Source: an uncultured Bacilli bacterium
GTDB lineage: Bacteria; Bacillota_I; Bacilli_A; RF39; UBA660
DNA: 64,000 nt
Assembly: GCA_934167885.1 (NCBI GenBank)
Contig: CAKPMB010000005.1
Span: forward strand, 20,825 to 84,824
Direction: 5' to 3'
In this document: one piece after another, positions 34,587 to 44,232 of the stretch
Numbering within the stretch: position 1 is the stretch's first letter
Layout of the letters: each line of letters begins with the position of its first letter
Translations under genes and position numbers: made by a program
The notes under the pieces: generated by a model
Seen by the model: only the letters and a program-made list of their open reading frames with translations
Databases searched by the model: none
Told to the model about the DNA's origin: nothing

Positions 34587-36698
34587 ATGAGTATTTTGGA
34601 ATATGCATTAGATGTTAATAAGGATGTATCCATTATAGTTGATTTATGCAAGAAATTAGGAATAAAAAAAAGTAAGGAAACCGACATATTAAGTGAAGAT
34701 GATATTATTATGCTAGATAATGAACTTGATAGCATGAAAGAAAATCTTAATCCTGATTATGAACTTGACGAAGAACTTGAAGAAAAGGTAGAAAATTTAG
34801 TTAATGCTATCGATATTGACTTAGATGAAGTTAATACTAAAAAGGAAAAAGTTAAGTCAAAAGTTGAGTTAAAATCTGATGCCAAAGCTAAGTATTTAAA
34901 AGGCAAAAAAGAAATTTATAAACACCGTGATAAATTAATGAATAATCAAGAAGAGAATGATGTAATAATTTATAAAGATAATATGACAGTGTCTCTTCTT
35001 GCTCAAGAATTAAAAGTAAGTCCTACGGAAATAGTCAAAAAATTATTTAATTTAGGAATTATGGCTAATATTAATCAAAGTATTAGTTATGATACTTGTG
35101 AATTAATTTTATTGGATTATAATAAGAAAATTCGCCGTGAAGAGGCAGCTGATAAATCTAATTTCGAAAAATATGAAATTATTGATAATGAGGAAGATTT
35201 AGTATACCGTCCACCGGTTGTCACGATTATGGGACACGTTGACCATGGTAAAACAACCCTTCTTGATACCATAAGAAAAACAAATGTTGCCGGTGGTGAA
35301 GCAGGTGGTATTACACAAGCTATTGGTGCTTATCAAGTTGTTGTTAATGATAAGAAAATAACTTTCATTGATACTCCAGGACATGAAGCCTTTACTGAAA
35401 TGCGTAGTCGTGGTGCAAGTATTACAGATATCGTTGTTTTAATTGTTGCTGCTAATGATGGTATTATGCCTCAAACCAAAGAAGCTATTGATCATGCTAA
35501 AGCTGCTAATGTGCCTATCATTGTTGCCATTAATAAAATTGATTTACCTGATGCTAATGTTGAACGTGTATTAACCGAATTAACGGAAAATGGCTTGGTT
35601 CCTGAAAAATTTGGTGGCGATGTTGTAACATGTGAAATTTCTGCTAAAAAAGGAACGGGTGTTAATGATTTACTTGAGACAATTATTTTAATTAGTGAAA
35701 TGCGTAATTTAAAGGCTAATCCAAATCGTTATGCTACAGGAACGGTTATTGAAGCACGACAAGATAGAAAAGTTGGTAGTATTGTTAGTTTGTTAGTCCA
35801 AAGTGGCACATTGCGTTTGGGAGATCCAGTTGTTATCGGAACATGTTATGGTAAGATTCGTAGTATCAAAGATGATAAAGGTAATAATATAACTCAAGCC
35901 TTACCATCAACACCAGTTGAAGTAACTGGTGTTGATGAACTACCTTTAGCCGGTGATAGATTCATGGCCTTTGAAACGGAAAAAGAAGCTAGAACAATAT
36001 CAGAAGAGCGAAAGATCCGTGTTCATGAAAAAGATACCAATAGAACTGGTATGTCATTGGATGATTTATTTAAAATGGTCAGTGATGGTGAAAAAGAAAT
36101 AAAGGTTGTTTTAAAAACAGATGTTAAAGGATCAGAAGAAGCTGTAAAACATTCACTTCAAAAGATTAATATTGATGGTGTATTCGTTAATGTTATAAGA
36201 AGTGGTGTTGGTACAATAACCGAAAGCGATGTAACATTAGCTGATGCATCACGTGCTATAATTATTGGTTTTAATGTTAGACCATCTACTAAAACAGCCG
36301 AACTTGCTAAAGAACGTAATGTTGATATAAGATTATATAACATTATTTATAAAGTAGTTGAAGAAATGGAAGATGCTATAAAAGGTATGCTTGCTCCAAC
36401 TTATAAAGAAGAAGTATTAGGCCAAGCTGAAGTTAGACAAATCTTTAAATTCTCAAAAATTGGTAATATTGCTGGTTGCAAAGTTACAAGTGGTATTATT
36501 AAAAACGGTGCTCTAGCACGTGTTATTCGTGATGGTGTTGTTATTTATACAAGTTCTATTGCAAGTCTACAACACGAAAAAGACCAAGTTAAAGAAATTA
36601 AGAGTGGATATGATTGTGGCTTAACAATCGATGGTTATCAAGATGTTCGCGAAGGCGACGTAATTGAGTGCTATACGGAGGTTGAGGTTAAAAGATGA
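34587..36698 (+). CDS. infB: Translation initiation factor IF-2
   Basis: GTPase that delivers initiator tRNA to the 30S subunit. It has 703 residues. The variable N-terminus is acidic and ends in the IF2 N-domain (SLLAQELKVSPTEIVKKLFNLGIMANINQ). GTPase motifs are intact: GHVDHGKTTL, DTPGHEAFTEMRSRG and NKIDL. Domains II-IV follow to the C-terminal GYDCGLTIDGYQDVREGDVIECY. Stop TGA overlaps the rbfA start (ATGA). Confidence 0.97.
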   Translation: MSILEYALDVNKDVSIIVDLCKKLGIKKSKETDILSEDDIIMLDNELDSMKENLNPDYELDEELEEKVENLVNAIDIDLDEVNTKKEKVKSKVELKSDAKAKYLKGKKEIYKHRDKLMNNQEENDVIIYKDNMTVSLLAQELKVSPTEIVKKLFNLGIMANINQSISYDTCELILLDYNKKIRREEAADKSNFEKYEIIDNEEDLVYRPPVVTIMGHVDHGKTTLLDTIRKTNVAGGEAGGITQAIGAYQVVVNDKKITFIDTPGHEAFTEMRSRGASITDIVVLIVAANDGIMPQTKEAIDHAKAANVPIIVAINKIDLPDANVERVLTELTENGLVPEKFGGDVVTCEISAKKGTGVNDLLETIILISEMRNLKANPNRYATGTVIEARQDRKVGSIVSLLVQSGTLRLGDPVVIGTCYGKIRSIKDDKGNNITQALPSTPVEVTGVDELPLAGDRFMAFETEKEARTISEERKIRVHEKDTNRTGMSLDDLFKMVSDGEKEIKVVLKTDVKGSEEAVKHSLQKINIDGVFVNVIRSGVGTITESDVTLADASRAIIIGFNVRPSTKTAELAKERNVDIRLYNIIYKVVEEMEDAIKGMLAPTYKEEVLGQAEVRQIFKFSKIGNIAGCKVTSGIIKNGALARVIRDGVVIYTSSIASLQHEKDQVKEIKSGYDCGLTIDGYQDVREGDVIECYTEVEVKR

Positions 36699-37033
36699 GT
36701 ATTAAAATAGAAAGACTTAATAATCTTTTTGTTAAAGAATTAAGTGAAATATTATCTTTAGAAGCTAAAAATCCAATCTTAAAAAGTGTTTGTATAACAG
36801 CAGTTAGTATTACTAATGATTTAAGTTATGCTAAAGTATATTTAACATGCATGAATGAAAATAAAGAAACAGTGTTAAAAGAGTTACGTGATTCTGAAGG
36901 ATATTTGCGTTCAATGCTTGCGAATAGAATTGATATTCGCCATACTCCAGAACTTATTTTTGAGTATGATAATTCCATTGAATATGCTAAGAGAATTGAG
37001 AGTGTTATTGAAAAAATACATGAAGGCGAGTAA
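36695..37033 (+). CDS. rbfA: Ribosome-binding factor A
   Basis: A 112-residue KH-fold factor for 30S maturation and cold adaptation. IERLNNLFVKELSEIL, then VSITNDLSYAKVYLTC and the C-terminal IRHTPELIFEYDNSIEYAKRIESVIEKI match the family. It is the last gene of the rimP-infB operon. Its stop codon lies in the loop of the operon terminator. Confidence 0.95.
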   Translation: MSIKIERLNNLFVKELSEILSLEAKNPILKSVCITAVSITNDLSYAKVYLTCMNENKETVLKELRDSEGYLRSMLANRIDIRHTPELIFEYDNSIEYAKRIESVIEKIHEGE

Positions 37034-37045
37034 TCGTCTTTTTTT
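37023..37045 (+). terminator. Terminator over the rbfA stop codon
   Basis: AAGGCGA (37023-37029) pairs with TCGTCTT (37034-37040), one G-U pair, loop GTAA containing part of the stop, then T5. Confidence 0.75.
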
Positions 37046-37064
37046 ATAACTTGACACAACATTC

Positions 37065-37093
37065 TCGAAAACTTGACGGATTTTTGGTATACT
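37065..37093 (+). promoter_or_regulatory. Promoter for parE-parC
   Basis: TCGAAA (37065-37070), a 17-nt spacer and TATACT (37088-37093) preceded by TGG, an extended -10. Two copies of ACTTGAC, 21 nt apart, overlap this region and could be a regulatory repeat. The leader to parE is about 100 nt. Confidence 0.55.
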
Positions 37094-37197
37094 AATTTAG
37101 TAATGATATTGTATTTAAGATATTTTCTTAAATCAATTGACAAATAAATTAACAGTATTTTAAAATTATATAGTAAAAATAAGGAAGTAGGGATAGA

Positions 37198-39120
37198 ATG
37201 GCATTAAAATATGATGAAAGTTCAATAAAAATTCTTGAAGGCTTGGAAGCGGTTCGTAAAAGACCTGGTATGTATATTGGTTCTACAGATAGAAAAGGCT
37301 TACATCACCTTGTTTGGGAAATTGTTGATAACTCTATAGATGAAGTTATTAATGGATATGGTAATCGCATTATTATTACTTTGCATAAAGATAAAAGCAT
37401 TTCGGTAGAAGATTTTGGCCGTGGCCTACCAGTTGGTATGCATGAAAGTGGTAAGTCAACGCCTGAAGTTATTTATACCGTATTACATGCTGGCGGTAAA
37501 TTTGAAGAAAGTGGATATAAAGTATCAGGTGGTTTGCATGGTGTAGGTGCATCCGTTGTAAATGCTCTTTCAAAATATGTTGAAGTAACTATTAAAAGAG
37601 ATAAAGGCGAATATTTTATTCGTTTCCATAACGGTGGAGCGATTGATACACCTCTAACTAAAATTGGCACAACTAATAAAACTGGAACGAAAGTGCGTTT
37701 TTTACCTGATGATAAAATTTTTAGCAATACTAATTTTTCATATTCGACTATATGTGAAAGAATGCAAGAATCAGCTTTTCTTTTAAAAGGCTTAACTATT
37801 GATGTTATTGATGAAGAACAAAATCGTGAAAATCATTTTTGCTACAAAGATGGTATTAAGGAATTCGTTAGTTTCCTAGATGAAGATAAAGATGTTTTAC
37901 ATGATGTTGTTGGTTTTAGCGGTGATAAAGATGGTATGCATATTGATATAGCCTTTCAATGGACTGATACTTATAATGAGACTATTGAATCATTTGTTAA
38001 CAATGTTAAAACAAGTGATGGTGGTTCACATGAAGTCGGTTTTAAAACAGCTTTAACGAAGGTTTTTAATGATTATGCTAGAAGCAATGGTTACCTTAAA
38101 GCTAAAGATAAAAACTTAGAAGGAAGTGATACCCGTGAAGGCTTGACAGCTATCATTAGTTTACAAATTCCAGAAGTTTTATTACAATTTGAAGGTCAAA
38201 CTAAAGGCAAACTTGGAACACCACAAGCACGTCCAGCTGTTGAAAATTTAGTAACCGAACAATTGCAATTTTTCCTTGAAGAAAATAAAGCTATTGCTAC
38301 TTTAATAATGGATAAAATTATTAAAAGTAAAAGTGTGCGTGAAGCTGCTAGAAAGGCCCGTGACGAAGCACGTCAAGGTAAAAGTAAGGATAAAAAAGAA
38401 CGTAATTTAAGTGGCAAATTAGCGCCTGCTACATCAAGAAATCCTAAGAAAAACGAGTTATATTTAGTTGAGGGTGATTCTGCGGGTGGTAGTGCTAAAA
38501 GTGGTCGTGATAGAACATTCCAGGCTATTTTGCCATTGCGTGGTAAAGTTTTAAATACTGAAAAAACCAAGATGGATGATATATTTAAAAATGAAGAAAT
38601 AAATACAATGATTTATACTATCGGAGCTGGTTGTGGTAGTGATTTTGATGTAACAGAAGCAAATTACGATAAAATAATTATTATGACCGATGCTGATGAT
38701 GATGGAGCACATATTCAAATTTTATTGCTTACATTCTTTTATCGTTATATGCGTCCGCTTATTGAGGAAGGAAAGCTGTTTATTGCCTTACCACCGCTTT
38801 ATAAAATTGATTTTTCTAAAAAAACTTATTATGCATGGAGTGATGAAGAACGTGTGAATATTATTCAAAACGAAAAAGGTCGTGCAAGCAATATTCAACG
38901 TTACAAAGGTTTAGGTGAAATGAACGCCACTCAACTTTGGGATACTACGATGAATCCTGAGACACGTAGTCTGATTAAAGTAAACATTAATGATGCTCTT
39001 TTAGCAGAACGTCGTGTAAGTGTTTTAATGGGGGACAAGGTTGAACCGAGAAAAGAATGGATTGAGGAAAATGTTGAATTTTCACTTGAAGATAATTATG
39101 ATATCGGGGGTAATAAATAA
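37198..39120 (+). CDS. parE: DNA topoisomerase IV subunit B
   Basis: ATPase subunit of topoisomerase IV, which decatenates daughter chromosomes. The 640 residues include the GHKL ATP site (EIVDNSIDEVINGYG, VEDFGRGLPVG, GGLHGVGASVVNALS), the transducer domain and the TOPRIM (YLVEGDSAGGSAKSGRDR, MTDADDDGAHI). DADDDGAHIQILLLTFFYRYM and the short length favour ParE over GyrB. Its stop overlaps the parC start by one base. Confidence 0.93.
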   Translation: MALKYDESSIKILEGLEAVRKRPGMYIGSTDRKGLHHLVWEIVDNSIDEVINGYGNRIIITLHKDKSISVEDFGRGLPVGMHESGKSTPEVIYTVLHAGGKFEESGYKVSGGLHGVGASVVNALSKYVEVTIKRDKGEYFIRFHNGGAIDTPLTKIGTTNKTGTKVRFLPDDKIFSNTNFSYSTICERMQESAFLLKGLTIDVIDEEQNRENHFCYKDGIKEFVSFLDEDKDVLHDVVGFSGDKDGMHIDIAFQWTDTYNETIESFVNNVKTSDGGSHEVGFKTALTKVFNDYARSNGYLKAKDKNLEGSDTREGLTAIISLQIPEVLLQFEGQTKGKLGTPQARPAVENLVTEQLQFFLEENKAIATLIMDKIIKSKSVREAARKARDEARQGKSKDKKERNLSGKLAPATSRNPKKNELYLVEGDSAGGSAKSGRDRTFQAILPLRGKVLNTEKTKMDDIFKNEEINTMIYTIGAGCGSDFDVTEANYDKIIIMTDADDDGAHIQILLLTFFYRYMRPLIEEGKLFIALPPLYKIDFSKKTYYAWSDEERVNIIQNEKGRASNIQRYKGLGEMNATQLWDTTMNPETRSLIKVNINDALLAERRVSVLMGDKVEPRKEWIEENVEFSLEDNYDIGGNK

Positions 39121-41618
39121 TGAGTGATATTATACAAAGAATTTATGATTATTCTCTTGAAGATATAATGGGAGAACGTTTTGGACGATATGCTAAAGCT
39201 ATCATTCAAGATAGAGCTATCCCTGATGTTCGTGATGGTCTAAAGCCTGTTCAGCGAAGAATCTTGTATGGTATGTATCGTGATGGTAATACTTATGATA
39301 AGCCAACAAGAAAGAGTGCCAAAACTGTTGGTAGTATTATGGGTAACTTTCACCCTCATGGCGATTCATCCATTTATGATGCCATGGTGCGAATGAGTCA
39401 ATGGTGGAAACAAAATACGCCTTATATTGAAATGCAAGGAAATAATGGCTCAATGGATGGTGATGGTGCCGCTGCAATGCGTTATACAGAAGCACGATTA
39501 TCCAAAATTAGTAATGAACTTTTAAAAGATATTGATAAAAACACAGTTGTTTGGGCTCCTAACTTTGATGATACTATTAATGAACCAACAGTTTTACCTG
39601 CTAAGTTTCCAAATCTTTTAGTGAATGGTTCAACAGGTATTTCCGCAGGTTATGCCACTAATATTCCACCTCATAACTTAGGGGAGGTTATTGATGCTAC
39701 TATTAAGCGAATCGATAACCCTAATTGTCGAGTAGAAACAATTATTGATATTATTAAAGGCCCAGATTTCCCAACAGGTGGTATTGTCGAAGGAAGAGAA
39801 GGTTTAAATGAAGCCCTTACTAAAGGTCGCGGTCGGGTAATTGTTAGAAGTAAAGTATTAATAAACAAAGAAAAAGGTAAAGAACAAATCATTATTAAAG
39901 AAATACCATACGATGTTAACAAAGCTATGCTTGTTAAACGAATAAGTGAATTAATGATTGAAAAAAAAGTTGATGGTATTCAAGATATAAGAGATGAGTC
40001 CGATCGAAATGATCCAGTTCGGATCGTTATTGATTTAAAGAAAGATGCTAAAAGTGATATTATTTTAAACTATTTATACAAAAATAGTGAATTGCAAATA
40101 TCATATAACTATAACATGGTTGCTATCGTTAATCGTGCTCCAGTTACCTTAGGTGTTGTTGGAATATTAGACGCTTATATAAATCACCAAAAAGATGTTG
40201 TTACTAAAAGAACAGAATTTGATTTAAATTTTGCTCGTAAACGTATGCACATTGTTGAAGGGTTAATTAAAGCTATTTCTATATTAGATGAAGTTATCGC
40301 CTTAATTAGAAAAAGTGCCAATAAGTCTTCAGCTAAAGTTAATTTACAAGAACAGTTTTCATTTACTGAACCTCAAGCTGAATATATTGTTATGTTACAA
40401 TTATATCGTTTAACTAATTCAGATATTGATGCTTTAAATAAAGAGTATGAGAACCTAAAATTAGTTATTGCAGGACTTGAAGCTATATTGAATGATCCTG
40501 AAAAATTAAAAGAAGTTATGAAAAAGGAACTTCGCAAAATTAAAGATGAATATGCTATTCCACGTAAGACAGAAATTAAAGATGAAATTATGGATATTAC
40601 CATTAATGAAGAAGAAATGATTCCTAAAGAGGATGTTATTTTGGTAGTTACGCATGATGGTTATATCAAAAGAAGTTCTAAACGTAGTTATAAGGAAGAT
40701 GAACCACCATTTGTTAAAGATGGAGACTATGCAATAGGTCTTTATGAAGCAAATACCAAAGATGTGTTATTGTTATTTACAACACTAGGTAATTTCATAT
40801 ATATTCCGGTATGGACTGTTCCATCTCTTGGATGGAAAGAATTAGGAAAACATGTAAGTAATCTAGTTAAACTTGCTAGTAATGAAGAAATTGTATCATC
40901 TATTTTAGTTAGAGACTTTAAAGAAGATTGTGATATTACGATTGCAAGTAGTCAAGGTATGATAAAACGCACTAAATTAAGTGATTTTAAATTATTGCGT
41001 TATAACAAGCCAGTAAGTTGTATGAAGTTAAAAGATGATGATATGTTAGTAACAGCCTTTAAGACATGTTATAATAATATTTTCGTGGCAACTAATCTAG
41101 GTTATGGTTTATGGTTTGATGCTAAGGAAATACCGATTGTTGGTCTTAAAACGAGTGGTGTTAAATCAATTAATTTAAAAGATGATAAAGTAGTTAGTGT
41201 TTGTAATTTTAAAGATACTGAGTATATAACGATTATTACTAACAAAGGAACTGGTAAGCGCGTTAAAATAAGCGAATTTGATATAAGTAATAGAGCAAGA
41301 CGAGGATTAATGCTTGTGCGCGAAGTTAAAGCTAATCCATATAAAGTTGTTAAATCATTTGCTTGTCCAAAAGACTCAACAATTATTATTAAAACAAGCG
41401 AATTAATTCCTATTAAATTAACCGAATTATCAATAATGGATAGATATTCAACTGGTAATACTATTACTAAAGAAAAAATAAAAGATGCTTTTACTTTAGT
41501 AAGTGTTTCTCATAAAGAGGATGAAATAAAGCCTGATTTAAATACTCAAGGTATTAAAAATAGACCAAGTCTAAAAGAAATTGATGAACGTCTAATGACA
41601 ATTGATGATTTTTTATAA
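39120..41618 (+). CDS. parC: DNA topoisomerase IV subunit A
   Basis: Cleavage subunit of topoisomerase IV. The 832 residues show LEDIMGERFGRYAKAIIQDRAIPDVRDGLKPVQRRILY, the quinolone region GNFHPHGDSSIYDAMVRMSQ and the catalytic Tyr in AAAMRYTEARLS. The C-terminal beta-pinwheel follows without a GyrA box (QRRGGKG), which with LEDIMGxRFGRY supports ParC. It ends near a bidirectional terminator shared with the converging small gene. Confidence 0.93.
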   Translation: MSDIIQRIYDYSLEDIMGERFGRYAKAIIQDRAIPDVRDGLKPVQRRILYGMYRDGNTYDKPTRKSAKTVGSIMGNFHPHGDSSIYDAMVRMSQWWKQNTPYIEMQGNNGSMDGDGAAAMRYTEARLSKISNELLKDIDKNTVVWAPNFDDTINEPTVLPAKFPNLLVNGSTGISAGYATNIPPHNLGEVIDATIKRIDNPNCRVETIIDIIKGPDFPTGGIVEGREGLNEALTKGRGRVIVRSKVLINKEKGKEQIIIKEIPYDVNKAMLVKRISELMIEKKVDGIQDIRDESDRNDPVRIVIDLKKDAKSDIILNYLYKNSELQISYNYNMVAIVNRAPVTLGVVGILDAYINHQKDVVTKRTEFDLNFARKRMHIVEGLIKAISILDEVIALIRKSANKSSAKVNLQEQFSFTEPQAEYIVMLQLYRLTNSDIDALNKEYENLKLVIAGLEAILNDPEKLKEVMKKELRKIKDEYAIPRKTEIKDEIMDITINEEEMIPKEDVILVVTHDGYIKRSSKRSYKEDEPPFVKDGDYAIGLYEANTKDVLLLFTTLGNFIYIPVWTVPSLGWKELGKHVSNLVKLASNEEIVSSILVRDFKEDCDITIASSQGMIKRTKLSDFKLLRYNKPVSCMKLKDDDMLVTAFKTCYNNIFVATNLGYGLWFDAKEIPIVGLKTSGVKSINLKDDKVVSVCNFKDTEYITIITNKGTGKRVKISEFDISNRARRGLMLVREVKANPYKVVKSFACPKDSTIIIKTSELIPIKLTELSIMDRYSTGNTITKEKIKDAFTLVSVSHKEDEIKPDLNTQGIKNRPSLKEIDERLMTIDDFL

Positions 41619-41622
41619 AATA

Positions 41623-41654
41623 AAAATGGTTTAAGGTGTTTCTTAAACCATTTT
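41623..41654. terminator. Bidirectional terminator after parC
   Basis: AAAATGGTTTAAG (41623-41635) pairs with CTTAAACCATTTT (41642-41654). The right arm includes the stop codon of the minus-strand gene. Confidence 0.82.
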
Positions 41655-41903
41655 ATTATTATGTTCTGAATGATAATATTCTAGTGCTCTTTTAATTGCT
41701 TCTTTTTCTGTTAATCCTTTAAATTCTAAGAGTTTTTCGTCGTAAAGCTCGTTTGTGGCTAATCTTGAACAAGTATCATATAAAACATCTTTTAGCATAT
41801 CTTCGTCATTAATTCCTAAAGAGATTAATTCTTCAAAAACATCATAAATTGTTGCAAGATCTGTATTAAAATCCATCACAATATCTTCAATAAGTTCTTT
41901 CAT
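41643..41903 (-). CDS. Small acidic helical protein, unknown function
   Basis: An 86-residue protein with the start set by GGGAG 6 nt before the ATG at 41903. It is predicted all-helical: MKELIEDIVMDFNTDLATIYDVFEELISLG, then EDMLKDVLYDTCSRLA and EKEAIKRALEYYHSE. No domain is recognised and there is no membrane segment. It sits between parC and tex, transcribed against both, with its own terminator. Confidence 0.68.
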   Translation of the reverse strand: MKELIEDIVMDFNTDLATIYDVFEELISLGINDEDMLKDVLYDTCSRLATNELYDEKLLEFKGLTEKEAIKRALEYYHSEHNNKMV

Positions 41904-42016
41904 TATACACTCCCATATGTAAAATATCACAAAAATAATTTTTTGTCCATAATTTATAATATTTATTTAATCATGTGTTATAATATTGTTATTAATGATA
42001 CAAAAGGTGATTATAA

Positions 42017-44173
42017 ATGAATGAAAATATTATAAAAGAAATAGCCAAAGAATTAGGTGTATTAACTTGGCAAGTAGAAAGAGTTTTAACATTATTAGAA
42101 GATGGTAATACAATTCCTTTCATCGCTCGTTATCGAAAAGAAGCGACTGGTAATTTGGATGAAGAAAGTATTCGTAAAATAAGTGATATTTATGTTTATC
42201 AATTATCACTAAAAAGACGTAAAGACGATGTTATAAGATTAATTCAAGAAAAAGGTATGTTAACTAAAGAATTAGAAGAAAAAATATTACAAGCTGATAA
42301 ATTAATTTTAGTAGAAGATTTATACAAACCTTTTAAAGAAAAGAAAAAAACGAAAGCAAGCGAAGCTATTAAATTAGGTTTAAAACCTCTTAGTGATAAG
42401 ATTATGGAATTTTCTGATATTGATATCTATGAATATGCTAATAATTTTTTAAATGATAAGGTTAAAACCAAAGAAGATGCTATTATTAATGCATCTTATA
42501 TAATTGCTGAAGATATATCTGATACCGCTGATTATTTAAAATGGATAAGAGATTATACCTATAATAATGGAATAATTACATCTAAAATAAAGAAAAATGC
42601 CCAAGATGAGAAAGAAATTTATAAAATTTACTATGATTATAAAGATAGTATAAGTAAGATTAAACCATATCGAATTTTAGCAATTAATCGTGGTGAAAGT
42701 GAAGGTGTTTTAAGTGTTAAAATTGAAGTTGATACTAAAATTATTTTAACATATTTAGAGAAAAAGATTATTAAGAGGGATAATGTTCCTAGTAGTGAAA
42801 TCGTGCGTTTGGCTATAGCGGATAGTTATAATAGACTTATTGCACCTAGTATTGAAAGAGAGATAAGAAGTGATTTAACTGATAAAGCTTCCGTTATTGC
42901 TATTGAAAACTTTTCTCTTAATTTAGAATCCTTATTATTAACACCTCCAATGAAAGATAAACGAGTATTAGCCTTAGATCCTGCTTACAGAACTGGCTGC
43001 AAGTTAGCTGTTTTAGATGAATTTGGACGTCCGCTTGCTATTGACGTTATCTATCCGACACCTCCACATAATCAAGTTTTAGAATCACGCAAAAAGGTTT
43101 TAGAATTAATTGAAAAATATGAAATTGATGTTATTGCTATTGGAAATGGCACCGCATCAAGAGAAAGTGAGCGTTTTATTGCTGATACTCTTAAAAATAG
43201 TTCACGTGATGTTAAATATGTTATGGTAAATGAAGCTGGAGCAAGCGTTTATTCGGCAAGCGAAGAGGGAATAAAAGAATTTCCTGACTTAACTGTTGAA
43301 AAGCGAAGTGCTATAAGTATCGGCCGAAGACTTCAAGATACTTTATCAGAACTTGTAAAAATTGACCCTAAAAGTATTGGTGTTGGATTGTATCAACATG
43401 ATGTTAGTCAAAAGAAATTAGACGAATCCTTAAATTTCGTTGTTAGTAAGACAGTAAATAGAGTAGGGGTTAATATAAACACCGCTTCTCGTGAATTATT
43501 AAAATATGTATCTGGGCTTAATAAAAAGGCTATTGATGGCATTATCACTTATCGTGATAGTCAAGGAATGATTAAATCCAGAAAAGAAGTTTCCAAAATT
43601 AAAGGTATAAGTGACAAAATATATGAACAATCGATTGGTTTTTTAAGAATTATTGATGGTGTCAATCCTCTTGATAAAACTAGTATTCATCCTGAAAATT
43701 ATCAAGATGCACTTAATATTTTAAAAGAATTACATCACACTCCTTATGATATTGGAAGCATCGGCCTTGTTGAAAGTATTGAGAAAGCTGATTTAGAAAC
43801 TATTCGCCAAACTTTAAATATACCTAAATTAACATTTGATGATATCATTGCTGACTTGAAAAGACCAAACCGCGATCCTCGTGATGATGTGCCCAAACCT
43901 ATTTTGAAAGATAACATTTTAACCATTGATGACGTTAAGGTTGGGATGGAATTAAAAGGAACTGTGCGTAATGTTGTTGATTTTGGTCTTTTCATTGATG
44001 TTGGATTACATAATGATGGCTTAGCACACATATCTAAACTATCTAAAAGTTTTGTGCGTCATCCAAGTGATCTTTATAAAGTAGGTGACATAGTCACATG
44101 CTATGTTGTAGGTATCGATAAAAAGAATGAAAAAATATCGCTTAGTTTGTTAAAAGATGATAATATTTTATAG
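42017..44173 (+). CDS. tex: Tex family RNA-binding transcription accessory protein
   Basis: A conserved cytoplasmic RNA-binding protein linked to transcription and RNA metabolism. The 718 residues run from an N-terminal helical domain (TIPFIARYRKEATGNLDE), through a YqgF-like RNase H fold (VLALDPAYRTGCKLAVLDEFG, AIGNGTASRESE), a helix-hairpin-helix part (VGVNINTASRELLKYVSGL) and a C-terminal S1 domain (GMELKGTVRNVVDFGLFIDVGLHNDGLAHIS). It has the normal length and all modules. Confidence 0.95.
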   Translation: MNENIIKEIAKELGVLTWQVERVLTLLEDGNTIPFIARYRKEATGNLDEESIRKISDIYVYQLSLKRRKDDVIRLIQEKGMLTKELEEKILQADKLILVEDLYKPFKEKKKTKASEAIKLGLKPLSDKIMEFSDIDIYEYANNFLNDKVKTKEDAIINASYIIAEDISDTADYLKWIRDYTYNNGIITSKIKKNAQDEKEIYKIYYDYKDSISKIKPYRILAINRGESEGVLSVKIEVDTKIILTYLEKKIIKRDNVPSSEIVRLAIADSYNRLIAPSIEREIRSDLTDKASVIAIENFSLNLESLLLTPPMKDKRVLALDPAYRTGCKLAVLDEFGRPLAIDVIYPTPPHNQVLESRKKVLELIEKYEIDVIAIGNGTASRESERFIADTLKNSSRDVKYVMVNEAGASVYSASEEGIKEFPDLTVEKRSAISIGRRLQDTLSELVKIDPKSIGVGLYQHDVSQKKLDESLNFVVSKTVNRVGVNINTASRELLKYVSGLNKKAIDGIITYRDSQGMIKSRKEVSKIKGISDKIYEQSIGFLRIIDGVNPLDKTSIHPENYQDALNILKELHHTPYDIGSIGLVESIEKADLETIRQTLNIPKLTFDDIIADLKRPNRDPRDDVPKPILKDNILTIDDVKVGMELKGTVRNVVDFGLFIDVGLHNDGLAHISKLSKSFVRHPSDLYKVGDIVTCYVVGIDKKNEKISLSLLKDDNIL

Positions 44174-44232
44174 TTGATTTAATTTATAAATAAGCGTATA
44201 ATGGTTAAGCGTTTATAAAAAGGAGGAAAAAA

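Noticed and set aside
34305..36698. Mycoplasma-type genetic code (TGA as Trp).
   Set aside because: nusA, infB and murI end at TGA at the expected family length, and Trp is encoded by TGG throughout.
37198..41618. gyrB-gyrA instead of parE-parC.
   Set aside because: DADDDGAHI context in the B subunit and LEDIMGERFGRY without a GyrA box in the A subunit favour topoisomerase IV.
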